Positions 32,930 through 41,123 of a DNA stretch of 55,227 nt are shown piece by piece. Under the pieces are notes generated by a model. That model was not told the DNA's origin, did not search any database, and worked only from the letters and a program-made list of their open reading frames with translations. A program made the position numbers and the translations under genes. This DNA is from an uncultured Thermoleophilia bacterium (GTDB lineage: Bacteria > Actinomycetota > Thermoleophilia > UBA2241). The stretch covers positions 1 to 55,227 of the forward strand of contig CAIOZS010000098.1 of the NCBI GenBank assembly GCA_903862845.1, read 5' to 3'. Each line of letters starts with the position of its first letter. Positions within the stretch are counted from its first letter, which is position 1.

Positions 32930-33733
32930 CTACTCCAGCACCACGAGCGCGTCGGCCGTGAGCTCGTACTCCTCGTCCTCGTTGAGGTCGTGCACGCGGA
33001 TGCGCTCGAGCTCGCCCTCGCCCTTGAGCTCCAGCGGCTGCGCTTCGGTGAGCAGCTTCACATCGCTGAGGCGGAGGGCCGAGCGCACGGCGCTGCTGAC
33101 GCTCGGCTCCTTGCCGGTGGTCATGAGCACCACCCGGCTGGTGTGGTCGGTGAGGTCAATGGCCAGTTGCGCGGCCCGGTCGCCGGTGTCGAGGACCACC
33201 ACGCGCTGATCGGCCAGCGCGGACAGGTCGTCGACGCGCGTGTACGCGCCGCTTCCCTTGTAGTCGTCGAGGTTGGCGATCTCGACGACGGCCACTTCAG
33301 CGGGCCGCGGGTGGCACGACTTCTCCACCGGCGTCGTGGTCGCGTCCTCCGGCCTGACGCCGGCGCGCCAGTTCTTGATGGCCTCATGCAGGGCGTCGGC
33401 GGCCAGGTTGCTGCAGTGCATCTTGATCGGCGGCAGGCCGTCCAAGGCGTCGGCCACGTCGCCGCGGCTAACCTTCAGGGCCTCGTCGAGCTGCATGCCG
33501 ACGACGAGCTCGGTGATCATGCTCGAGGTGGCCACGGCCGAGCCGCAGCCGAAGGTCTGGAACTTGATGTCCTTGATGCGGTCGTCCTCAACGTCGATGT
33601 AGATGTCCATCATGTCGCCGCACACGGGGTTGCCGACGCGGCCGACGGCAACGTTGGGACCCTCGAGCGTGCCGACGTTGCGCGGGTTACGAAAGTGCTC
33701 GAGCGTCTTTTCGCTGTACTGGGTGGATTTCAT
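32930..33733 (-). CDS. IscU Fe-S scaffold fused to thioredoxin-reductase-like domain
   Basis: Residues 1-125 are IscU/NifU-N: the three cluster cysteines are in PVCGDMMD, FGCGSAVATSSM and KMHCSNLAAD, with the conserved Asp after the first. Residues about 155-267 resemble the NAD-binding half of thioredoxin reductase (a VVVLDTGDRAAQLAIDL strand and a DALVVLE end) but lack a redox CxxC and a full dinucleotide GxGxxG motif. The 267-residue length is about twice a normal IscU. It follows the IscS-like gene by 25 nt. The fusion suggests that cluster assembly is tied to an electron or FAD/NAD-dependent step. Confidence 0.88.
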   Translation of the reverse strand: MKSTQYSEKTLEHFRNPRNVGTLEGPNVAVGRVGNPVCGDMMDIYIDVEDDRIKDIKFQTFGCGSAVATSSMITELVVGMQLDEALKVSRGDVADALDGLPPIKMHCSNLAADALHEAIKNWRAGVRPEDATTTPVEKSCHPRPAEVAVVEIANLDDYKGSGAYTRVDDLSALADQRVVVLDTGDRAAQLAIDLTDHTSRVVLMTTGKEPSVSSAVRSALRLSDVKLLTEAQPLELKGEGELERIRVHDLNEDEEYELTADALVVLE

Positions 33734-33758
33734 GAGCGGTGCCTCTCGGTCTGGTTGG

Positions 33759-34946
33759 TCACGCGTGGGCCTTTGCCTTGTAGAGCGGCGAGAGCACCCG
33801 CAAGCGGGTGATCACGCCGGGCAGCACGGCCATGATGCGGTCCACGTCGTCGTCCTTGCTGAAGCGCCCGAAGGTGAACTCGAGCGAGCCGTGCGCCTCC
33901 TCGTGCAGGAGCCCGCAGGAAATGAGCGTGTGCGACGGCTCCAGGGTCTTGGAGCTGCAGGCCGAGCCTGTCGCCGCGGCCACGCCTTGGTCGCGCAGCG
34001 ACAGGATCATGGCCTCGCCTTCCACGCCGTCGAAGCGGAAGTGCGCGTTGCTCGGCAGGCGCCCATCAGAAGGCTCCAGTGGGGCGCCGTTCAGGTGCGA
34101 GTCCGGGATCTCGGCGAGCACGCGCGCGACGAGGCGGTCGCGGATGCCGGCGATGCGCGCCACCTCCGCCGGCATCTCTGCCGTCATGATCTCGGCGGCG
34201 GCGGCCATGCCGGCGATGGACGCGAGGTCCTCGGTACCCGAGCGCAGGCCGTGCTCCTGGCCGCCGCCGAGCAGCACGGGCGCCACCTGCACGCCCTTGC
34301 GCACGTACAGCGCGCCCAGACCTCGCGGCCCGTAGATGTCGTTGGCCGAGAGGCTCATGAGGCTCACCGGCACGAGGCTCATGTCGATCGGCACGAGCCC
34401 TTCGGCGGCCACGGCGTCGGTGTGGAGCGCGACGCCGGTGCCGCCCAGCATCTCGGCGATCTCGGCGATGGGCTGCACGGTGCCGATCTCGTTGCTCGCC
34501 CAGCCGACGCTGACCAAGATGGTCTCGTCGGTGATGCGGGCGCGCAGCTTCTTGGCTGACACGCGCCCGTGGAGGTCGATCGGCGCGCGCGTCACCCGGA
34601 AGCCGTTCTTCTCCAGATACTTGGCGATGTTGAGCACCGAGATGTGCTCGGCCTCCGTGATGATCACGTGGTCGCCCTTGCGCCGGTTGCGCATGGCGTA
34701 CCCGATGATCGCGAGATTGTTGGCCTCGGTGGCGCCCGACGTGAAGATGATCTCCTGAGGCTGCGCGCCGAAGAAGCCGGCGACGACGGCGCGCGCGCGT
34801 TCGAGCGCCGCCGTCGCCTCGTCGCCCACGGCGTGCAGCGAGGCCGCGTTGCCGAAGGTGCCGGCGAAGTACGGCAGCATGGCCTCGACAACGCGCGGGT
34901 CGACGGGCTTGGACGACTGGTAGTCGGCGTAGACGACGTCGGGCAT
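33759..34946 (-). CDS. IscS/NifS-like protein lacking the PLP lysine
   Basis: The 395-residue protein has the cysteine desulfurase fold: SGATEANN, His101, Asp177, RSGTED and the persulfide-bearing loop with Cys330 (TGSACSSKTLEPSH). The PLP-binding segment, SxHK in desulfurases, reads LSANDIYGPRG, so Asp203 (codon 34338-34340) replaces the Schiff-base lysine and Asn202 replaces His. The same change is known in Archaeoglobus fulgidus IscS, reported to lack desulfurase activity and supply a cysteine for cluster assembly. ATG 34946 overlaps the stop of the DsrE-like gene (TGATG). Confidence 0.93.
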   Translation of the reverse strand: MPDVVYADYQSSKPVDPRVVEAMLPYFAGTFGNAASLHAVGDEATAALERARAVVAGFFGAQPQEIIFTSGATEANNLAIIGYAMRNRRKGDHVIITEAEHISVLNIAKYLEKNGFRVTRAPIDLHGRVSAKKLRARITDETILVSVGWASNEIGTVQPIAEIAEMLGGTGVALHTDAVAAEGLVPIDMSLVPVSLMSLSANDIYGPRGLGALYVRKGVQVAPVLLGGGQEHGLRSGTEDLASIAGMAAAAEIMTAEMPAEVARIAGIRDRLVARVLAEIPDSHLNGAPLEPSDGRLPSNAHFRFDGVEGEAMILSLRDQGVAAATGSACSSKTLEPSHTLISCGLLHEEAHGSLEFTFGRFSKDDDVDRIMAVLPGVITRLRVLSPLYKAKAHA

Positions 34947-35308
34947 CAGAACCACATGGTGGCGCCGGCATCCAGCGCAAGGTCGTTCAGTGTGGCGGCG
35001 CCGACGATCTTGACGCCGTCGATCAGCTCAACGCTCTCCCAGCCGAGCATCTGCTTGGAGGCCTCGCACACGTACACCGTGATGCCCATGTCGATGGTCT
35101 TCTTGAGCAGCTCGGCAACGGTCGGGAAGCTCCCGAGCTGCATCTCCTCGGCCACGCCGGGCTTAAGGACCGTGAGGCCCATGCCCAGGTAGTACACGGC
35201 GGCGTCGATGCCCATGGCCTTGGCGCTCTGCGCCAGAACGAGCGGCGAGTACTGCTTTTCGGGGAGATTGCTGGTCTGCACGTACAGGATCGAATTCTCG
35301 TTCTTCAT
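34946..35308 (-). CDS. DsrE/DsrF-like sulfur-relay protein
   Basis: The 120-residue protein has a DsrE/F-like alpha-beta fold: VQTSNLPEKQYSPLVLAQSAKAMG, then YYLGMGLTVL and VYVCEASKQMLGW, where the cysteine occupies the sulfur-accepting position of this family. ATG 35308 has AAGGAG upstream. It stands between TusA and the IscS-like gene, consistent with persulfide hand-over. Confidence 0.88.
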   Translation of the reverse strand: MKNENSILYVQTSNLPEKQYSPLVLAQSAKAMGIDAAVYYLGMGLTVLKPGVAEEMQLGSFPTVAELLKKTIDMGITVYVCEASKQMLGWESVELIDGVKIVGAATLNDLALDAGATMWF

Positions 35309-35324
35309 GGTCGTCTGCTCCTTG

Positions 35325-35567
35325 TCATTTGAGGCGGCGGATGAGGATGTGAAGCTGGCCGCCGTCGTTCTCCACGGCGACGACCTCGTGCCCGGCGCGC
35401 TTGGCGAAGCGCGTGAGGTCTTCCTCGGCGGCCGGGTCGTCGGCGTAGACTTCGAGCACCTCACCGATCGCGATGGAGTCGATGCTCTCTCTGGTCTGGA
35501 ACAGCGGCTCGGGACAGTAGAGGCCCACGCAATCTAGCGTCTGCGCGGGGGTAGCGTCGTCGGTCAT
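35325..35567 (-). CDS. tusA: TusA/SirA sulfur carrier protein
   Basis: The 80-residue protein has the TusA signature DCVGLYCPEPLFQTR, with the CPxP sulfur-carrying cysteine. ATG 35567 follows AAGGAG by 7 nt. It is the first gene of the operon running to 32930 or beyond, and an imperfect palindrome sits just upstream. Confidence 0.93.
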   Translation of the reverse strand: MTDDATPAQTLDCVGLYCPEPLFQTRESIDSIAIGEVLEVYADDPAAEEDLTRFAKRAGHEVVAVENDGGQLHILIRRLK

Positions 35568-35586
35568 GCAATCTCCTTCGGGCCTT

Positions 35587-35615
35587 GGATACCCAACCAC
35601 TGTGGTCGGTATTCC
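35587..35615. promoter_or_regulatory. 29-bp imperfect palindrome upstream of tusA
   Basis: The core ACCACTGTGGT (35596-35606) is flanked by GGATACC and GGTATTCC, giving symmetry over 29 bp. It ends 19 nt upstream of the tusA start, a good position for an operator of a sulfur- or redox-responsive repressor. Confidence 0.5.
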
Positions 35616-35809
35616 CCGTGAGCGGGATCCAAACGCATCGGGGACGGCCCGTTGCCGAACGGCGAGCCTGTTCTGCGGCACTGTGTCCCGCCGGGCGCCG
35701 TCGCGGCAGGGTTCGCCGGCGGTGGCGCGAAGCCCTAGGTCGCCCGCCGCAGGCGGGAGCGTCGCCGCGCCCCGGCTCATGAGGCGCGGCCGGAGGTCGA
35801 TACACTCTC

Positions 35810-36886
35810 ATGGACATGGACGCGCGAAGTCTCACAAAGCGCTCTCTGAAGACGGCCCTTGCCGTCGCCGTTCTGGCGGCGGCCGGCGCCGTCTGCCTCG
35901 CCGCGCCCATGCCCGCCGGGTCCGCGGTCGTGGCGGACGGACGCGGCGCGACGAGCCTTCTCGGCCGCGCGCCGGACTCTCTGGCCGCGCTGCAGAAGGA
36001 GGCCCGCCGCACGCGCGCGCAGATGGAGCGGCTGAACGCCGAGATGCAGGTCGTCACGCAGAAGTGGGAGGCCGCGCGCCAGCGGCTCGACGAGGTCAAC
36101 GCCACGCTCGTCCAGGCCCGGCGCCAGCTGGCCCGCTCCCGCACCGAGCTCGACCGGCAGCGCGCCCTCGTCGCCGGGCGCATGCGCACCATGTACAAGA
36201 CCGGCGATTTCACGTGGCTCGATATCGTCACCTCCGCGTCCAGCCTTGCCGACGCGGAGACCGTGCTCGATTTTCTGCGCAAGATCTCCTTGCAGGACCG
36301 CCACGAGGAGACCGATCTGCAGCGCCTCACCGGCCTCGCGCGGCGCGACGAGCACGCGGTCGAGGCCGATCGTCAACAGGCCGTGCAGGCGCAGGCCGAG
36401 GTCGAGAATCAGCGCTTCGCGGTGGATCAGAAGATCGCGGAGCGCGCCGCGTTGCTCAAGGACGTCGTGGCGAGGATCAAGAAGATCCTCTCCGCCCCCG
36501 AGCTGCTCATGAAGGCCGGCGGCAAGATCACGCAGGTCACGTGGGCGCAGGCCTTTCTCAAGAGCCTCGGCGTGCCGCTGACCGCCGACAACGTCGCCGC
36601 CATCGTGGCCTGGGAGATGGCCGAGGGCGGCCACTGGTACAACACCGCCTACTACAACCCGCTGAACACCACGCAGTCGATGCCCGGGGCGACCGTGTTC
36701 AACTCGGTCGGCGTCAAGGCCTACACGAGCTGGCTGCAGGGGCTGAAGGCCTCCGTCATCACCATACGCAACGGCTACTACGGCGGCATCCTCGACGCCC
36801 TGCGCCGCGGCAACGACGCGCAGGCGGTGGCCGATGCGGTGGCGGCCTCACCGTGGGGGACGGGGTCGTTCACCCCGAAGCACTAG
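35810..36886 (+). CDS. Secreted coiled-coil protein with C-terminal lysozyme-like domain
   Basis: The 358-residue protein has a signal peptide (about 1-40), a long coiled coil (about 55-235) like PcsB/CwlO-type proteins, and a C-terminal domain (about 250-358) with AWEMAEGGHWYNTAYYNPLNTT, the pattern of phage-type lysozyme-like domains found in actinobacteria. It may act in cell-wall hydrolysis or its control. ATG 35816 is an equally possible start; a GTCGATAC box ends 7 nt before 35810. It overlaps the next gene by about 34 nt. Confidence 0.78.
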   Translation: MDMDARSLTKRSLKTALAVAVLAAAGAVCLAAPMPAGSAVVADGRGATSLLGRAPDSLAALQKEARRTRAQMERLNAEMQVVTQKWEAARQRLDEVNATLVQARRQLARSRTELDRQRALVAGRMRTMYKTGDFTWLDIVTSASSLADAETVLDFLRKISLQDRHEETDLQRLTGLARRDEHAVEADRQQAVQAQAEVENQRFAVDQKIAERAALLKDVVARIKKILSAPELLMKAGGKITQVTWAQAFLKSLGVPLTADNVAAIVAWEMAEGGHWYNTAYYNPLNTTQSMPGATVFNSVGVKAYTSWLQGLKASVITIRNGYYGGILDALRRGNDAQAVADAVAASPWGTGSFTPKH

Positions 36887-37770
36887 ATTCCGCGGGTCCG
36901 TCCTCGACGCGCCGCGGCGCCGGCACGGCCGCGCTGCTCGTGGTCGTCATCGCGCTGTCCATGCAGGTCGGCTCGGCGGTGGCGGTGCGGGTCATCGGCT
37001 CCGTCGGGATCGTCGAGGCTCTCTGGCTGCGCACGGCGATCGCGGCGCTCGTGCTCGCGGCCTTGCGGCCGCGCTCTCTGCGCTTGCCCCCGCGCGGCAA
37101 GCGCTTGCCGGTGGCCGGCCTCACCGTCGCGCTGCTGGCCATGAACCTCAGCTTCTACGGCGCCATCACTCAAGCGCCCGTGGGCCTCGTCGTGGCCATC
37201 GAGTTCCTGGGGCCGCTGGCCGTGGCGGTCTTCGGCACCAGGCGCCCCATCGACGCCGTCTGGATCGTTCTTGCCGGCGCGGGAGTGGTTCTGCTCGGCG
37301 GCCCCTCGAGCTCGGTCAGCGGCCTCGGGCTGGGGCTTTCGTTGGTCGCCGCCACCTCCTGGGCGGCCTATCTTCTGCTCGCCAAGCGCGCCGTGCGCGA
37401 CATGGACCCGCTGCCGGTGACCACGCTGATGCTCGCCGGCTCGGCGGCGCTGCTCACGCCGGCTCTCTTCGTCAGCGGCGTGCAGCTCGCCGGTCACGCC
37501 TCCGCGATCGCCCTCGGCGCTCTGGTCGCGGTGCTCTCGTCGGCCTTCCCGTACTTCCTGGAGCTGGTCGCGCTGCGCCTCGTGCGCGCCGCCACCTACG
37601 GCGTGCTGCTGAGCGTCGAGCCGGCGGTCGCCGCCCTCGCCGGCTTTCTCATCCTCTCCCAGCGGCTGACCGCGCTCGAGATCGGGGCGATGGTGGCCGT
37701 CATGATCGCGGCAGCCGGCGCGAGCTGGACGAGCGGCGCCGGGCGCGAGCTCGAGGTTCCTACGGTCTGA
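36853..37770 (+). CDS. EamA (RhtA-like) amino-acid/metabolite exporter
   Basis: The 305-residue membrane protein has ten hydrophobic segments in two EamA repeats. GTG 36853 is the only plausible start before the first helix, and it overlaps the preceding gene. Features such as ITQAPVGLVVAIEFLGPLAVAV and SAFPYFLELVALRLVRAATYG match the RhtA branch that exports threonine and homoserine; the true substrate is unknown. Confidence 0.85.
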   Translation: MGDGVVHPEALDSAGPSSTRRGAGTAALLVVVIALSMQVGSAVAVRVIGSVGIVEALWLRTAIAALVLAALRPRSLRLPPRGKRLPVAGLTVALLAMNLSFYGAITQAPVGLVVAIEFLGPLAVAVFGTRRPIDAVWIVLAGAGVVLLGGPSSSVSGLGLGLSLVAATSWAAYLLLAKRAVRDMDPLPVTTLMLAGSAALLTPALFVSGVQLAGHASAIALGALVAVLSSAFPYFLELVALRLVRAATYGVLLSVEPAVAALAGFLILSQRLTALEIGAMVAVMIAAAGASWTSGAGRELEVPTV

Positions 37771-37806
37771 CGGCACATGCCGGCGAGGGTGCCGTCCCGC
37801 TCCGAC

Positions 37807-37834
37807 TCAAGCGCTGCCGCAGGGAAGTCGATAC
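37807..37834 (+). promoter_or_regulatory. Sigma-28-like promoter variant before OFA transporter
   Basis: TCAAG (37807-37811), 15 nt, GTCGATAC (37827-37834), in the same arrangement as the HD-GYP promoters. The transporter ATG is about 85 nt downstream. The T in GTCGAT weakens the match. Confidence 0.4.
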
Positions 37835-37923
37835 ATGTCCGTGGGCACGCTCTCACGTGCCGGCATTTGACGGTTCCCGGCGATGGTTCTTGCCGCCGCC
37901 GCGCGCTGAGGAAGGGGGCCTCG

Positions 37924-39408
37924 ATGACGACGATGTCGATGGGTCACGAAGGGCCGGCCAGGCCCGGTTTGCTCTCGCGCGCACGCATCGTCGCGCGTCC
38001 GGGCTTCAAGCGCTGGCTGGTGGTGCCCTGCGCGCTCGCCATCCATCTCTGCATCGGTCAGGTGTACGCGCTCAGCGTGTACAAGATCCCGCTCACGCAG
38101 GTGCTCGGGATCAGCTCCTCGGCGGCCGGCGACTGGACCCAGGGGCAGATCGCCTCGCTGTTCCAGATCGCCATCGTCTTCCTCGGCCTCTCAGCCGCTT
38201 TCGGTGGCAAGTGGGTGGAACGCGTCGGGCCGCGCACCAGCGGTTTCGTCGCGGCCTGCTGCTGGGGCGCCGCCTTTCTCATCGCGGCGTTCGCCATCTC
38301 CATTCACAACATCTGGCTGCTGCGCCTGGGCTACGGCGTGGTCGGCGGCTGCGGCCTGGGCATCGGGTACATCACTCCGGTCTCGACGCTCATCAAATGG
38401 TTCCCCGACCGCCGCGGCCTGGCGACGGGCCTCGCGATCATGGGCTTCGGCGGCGGCGCCATCATCGCCAGCCCCTTCTCCAAGTGGCTCATGGACCTGT
38501 ATTCGTCGCCGACCTCCACGGGTGTGATCGCTGCTTTCGCGACCATGGGCGTCGTGTACATCACCGTGATGATGGCCGGCGCCTTCGGCTTCCGCGTACC
38601 GCCGGCCGGCTGGAAGCCGGCCGGCTGGACCGAGCCGGTGGCCACGAAGCGCCACATGAGCACGCGCCGCAGCGTCAGCCCCGGCGAGGCCATCAAGACA
38701 CCGCAGTTCTACCTCCTCTGGCTGGTGCTGCTGCTCAACGTCACCGCGGGCATCGGCATTCTCGAGCAGGCCTCGCCGATGATCCAGGACGTTTTCGCCG
38801 GCCGTGTGACGGCCGGCGGCGCGGCCGTCTTCGTGATGGTGCTCAGCCTGTTCAACATGGGCGGGCGCTTCTTCTGGTCGTGGGCCTCCGACTCGCTGGG
38901 GCGCAAACGCACCTACGCCGTTTTCTTCCTCCTCGGGCCGATCCTGTACGCGACCATCCCGTTCGCCAACCGCATCAACAGCCTCTTCCTGTTCGCCGCC
39001 TGCACGTGCCTCATCATCTCGATGTACGGCGGTGGCTTCGCGACCATCCCGGCCTACCTCAGCGACGTCTTCGGCACGCGCAACGTGGGGGCCATCCACG
39101 GCCGCCTGCTGACCGCCTGGTCGGTAGCCGGCCTCCTCGGCCCGGCCCTGGTGAACGGCATCCGCGAGCGGCTCATCGCCGGCGGCGTGGCGCCCTCCGA
39201 CGCGTACAACCCGACCATGTACCTGATGGCAGGGCTGCTCCTTGTGGCCCTGGTCGCCGATCTGCTGGTGCGCCCGGTGGCGGCGCGCCACTACCTGCCA
39301 GAGGCGGAGGACGAAGGGGCGGTGATCGCGGCGGCGCAGAGGCAGGCGGGCGTGACGGGCGCGGCGGTGGTCCCCGAGGTCGCCGCGGAGGCGGAGACCA
39401 GCGCGTAG
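37924..39408 (+). CDS. OFA-family MFS transporter (oxalate/formate antiporter-like)
   Basis: The 494-residue protein has 12 helices and OFA-type features: an N-terminal WLVVPCALAIHLCIGQVYALSVY segment, KWVERVGPR and KWFPDRRGLATGLAIMGFG. It should exchange small organic or dicarboxylate acids such as oxalate or formate. ATG 37924 has AAGGGGG upstream. The C-terminal tail (about 455-494) is acidic and Ala-rich. Confidence 0.88.
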   Translation: MTTMSMGHEGPARPGLLSRARIVARPGFKRWLVVPCALAIHLCIGQVYALSVYKIPLTQVLGISSSAAGDWTQGQIASLFQIAIVFLGLSAAFGGKWVERVGPRTSGFVAACCWGAAFLIAAFAISIHNIWLLRLGYGVVGGCGLGIGYITPVSTLIKWFPDRRGLATGLAIMGFGGGAIIASPFSKWLMDLYSSPTSTGVIAAFATMGVVYITVMMAGAFGFRVPPAGWKPAGWTEPVATKRHMSTRRSVSPGEAIKTPQFYLLWLVLLLNVTAGIGILEQASPMIQDVFAGRVTAGGAAVFVMVLSLFNMGGRFFWSWASDSLGRKRTYAVFFLLGPILYATIPFANRINSLFLFAACTCLIISMYGGGFATIPAYLSDVFGTRNVGAIHGRLLTAWSVAGLLGPALVNGIRERLIAGGVAPSDAYNPTMYLMAGLLLVALVADLLVRPVAARHYLPEAEDEGAVIAAAQRQAGVTGAAVVPEVAAEAETSA

Positions 39409-39522
39409 GCCGCCCGAATGCCCCGCGCTCCCGGGAGCCGCGAGCTCGTCCAGGGGAGCCTGCCGCCGGGGGCCCAGAGAAGGGAGAGCGCGCCGGCGGC
39501 CCCCCGAGCGCGACGGGCGGAT

Positions 39523-39550
39523 TCAAGTGCGCCGCCCCGCCTGTCGATTC
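39523..39550 (+). promoter_or_regulatory. Sigma-28-like promoter variant before papain-like protease
   Basis: TCAAG (39523-39527), 15 nt, GTCGATTC (39543-39550). It is 59 nt upstream of the GTG start. It is the weakest of the four matching sites in its -10 box. Confidence 0.33.
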
Positions 39551-39608
39551 ATTGTCCGAAGGGCGCGCGTGAAGCGATGCCGAAGGCATGGTTCGCAAGG
39601 AGGAAGTC

Positions 39609-41060
39609 GTGAGGCTCTTGAGAAGAGGTTCGCCGATCGCTCTGGTCGCCGCGATCATCGCGTCGCTTCTGGTGCTTGCGTGGCCGGCCGCGGCGCCCGC
39701 CGGGCCCGTGGTCGTCAGGGCCCCCGTCTCTCCGGCCTTCTCGGACTACCTGCAGCGCAGGGCAGCGGACCCGGGCGCCGCCCTGGGCCTCACGGTGGAG
39801 GACCTCCTGGGTCTGGGCACGATCCCAAGCCCCGTGGTGGCCGGCGGCGGGCCGGGCCTCGCGGCGTATGCCGCGAGCACGCTGCCCGCCGCCTTCGACC
39901 TGCGCGAGCAAGGCACGCTGCCGCCCGTCCGCAACCAGAATCCGTACGGCACCTGCTGGGCGTTCGCCACCATGGCGGCGTTGGAGACCGCACTCACGCC
40001 GCCGAGCTCGCTGGACCTCAGCGAGGACAACCTCGTGAACTACTCGGGGTTCGGCTACGACGACCCATACAACAACGGCGGCACCTTCACCAACGCGCTC
40101 GCCTACCTCCTGCGCGGCTCGGGTCCGGTGCTCGAGGCCGCGGACGTCTATGCGACGCCGCAGCTGACGCTCGGCGCCACGGCGGTCGAAGCGGTCCAGG
40201 ACGTCGTGCTGCTGCCCCGGTTCACGGAGCCGGGGGTCACCGAGGCCGTCAAGACGCTCATCATGCACACGGGCGCCGTGGCGACGTCGTTCACCTGGAA
40301 GTCAGACCCGGTCTGCTACGACAAGGAGCACGCCTCCTACTACTACTCCGGCGCTGAGGCGGCCAACCACGGCGTGACCATCGTCGGCTGGGACGACGGG
40401 TACCCGCGCGAGGACTTCCTCGCGGGCTCCCAGCCGAAGCACGACGGCGCCTGGATTGTGCGCAACAGCTGGGGACCGGCCTGGGGCGAGGCCGGCTACT
40501 TCTACGTTTCCTACGAGGACACGATGTTCGGCACCGAGGGCAACAACATGGCCTTCACGCGTCTCGCCGTACCGTCCGCGGCGACCCGGATCTACGGCTA
40601 CGACGCCCTCGGCTGGGTGACCTCCCTCGGGTACGCCTCGACGAAGGGGTCCAGCAGCGGCTGGATGGCAAACATCTTCCGCGCCACCCGCGACGAGCGC
40701 CTCTCGGCCGTGGGCTTCTATCGCACCGCCGCGGCCGGCAGCTACACGGTGTACGCGGGCAGCTCGCTGGCGCGGCTGCGTGAGGTCGCGAGCGGAAGCA
40801 TCGAAGTCGGCGGCTACTTCACGGTGCCGATCGAGAAGGGCATGCGCCTGGCCAAGGGACAACGCTTCGTCGTCGCGGTGCACCTGGACACGTCCGGCTG
40901 GTCGTTTCCGATCCCCGTGCAGGCTCCGCTGGCCGGCTACGCGCAGCCCCGCGGCGTTCCCGACGTGAGCTTCATCAGTCCCGACGGGCAGCGCTGGACG
41001 GACCTCGCCAGGGTATCGCCGCGCAGCAACGTGTGCCTCAAGGCGATGACCGTGCACTGA
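39609..41060 (+). CDS. Secreted papain-like (C1A) cysteine protease
   Basis: The 483-residue protein has a signal peptide (about 1-33), a propeptide-like stretch, then a C1A protease domain (about 95-325). Catalytic residues are visible: Cys in NPYGTCWAFATMAALE, His in ANHGVTIVGWDDGY, Asn in VRNSWGPAWGEAGYF. A C-terminal beta domain (about 340-483), like the lectin-type tail of bacterial C1A enzymes, follows. GTG 39609 is preferred (AAGGAGG at 4-5 nt). Likely an extracellular peptidase for scavenging or surface processing. Confidence 0.92.
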   Translation: MRLLRRGSPIALVAAIIASLLVLAWPAAAPAGPVVVRAPVSPAFSDYLQRRAADPGAALGLTVEDLLGLGTIPSPVVAGGGPGLAAYAASTLPAAFDLREQGTLPPVRNQNPYGTCWAFATMAALETALTPPSSLDLSEDNLVNYSGFGYDDPYNNGGTFTNALAYLLRGSGPVLEAADVYATPQLTLGATAVEAVQDVVLLPRFTEPGVTEAVKTLIMHTGAVATSFTWKSDPVCYDKEHASYYYSGAEAANHGVTIVGWDDGYPREDFLAGSQPKHDGAWIVRNSWGPAWGEAGYFYVSYEDTMFGTEGNNMAFTRLAVPSAATRIYGYDALGWVTSLGYASTKGSSSGWMANIFRATRDERLSAVGFYRTAAAGSYTVYAGSSLARLREVASGSIEVGGYFTVPIEKGMRLAKGQRFVVAVHLDTSGWSFPIPVQAPLAGYAQPRGVPDVSFISPDGQRWTDLARVSPRSNVCLKAMTVH

Positions 41061-41123
41061 CGTGGGCGGGCCGGTCGCGGCCGCCGCCGACAAGCCGGCG
41101 TGGTTGTGGGAGAATCCCAGCCC

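Noticed and set aside
36834-39572. A 912-codon Arg-rich open frame on the plus strand
   Set aside because: Out-of-frame shadow of the EamA and OFA transporter genes, which have clear membrane-protein signatures.
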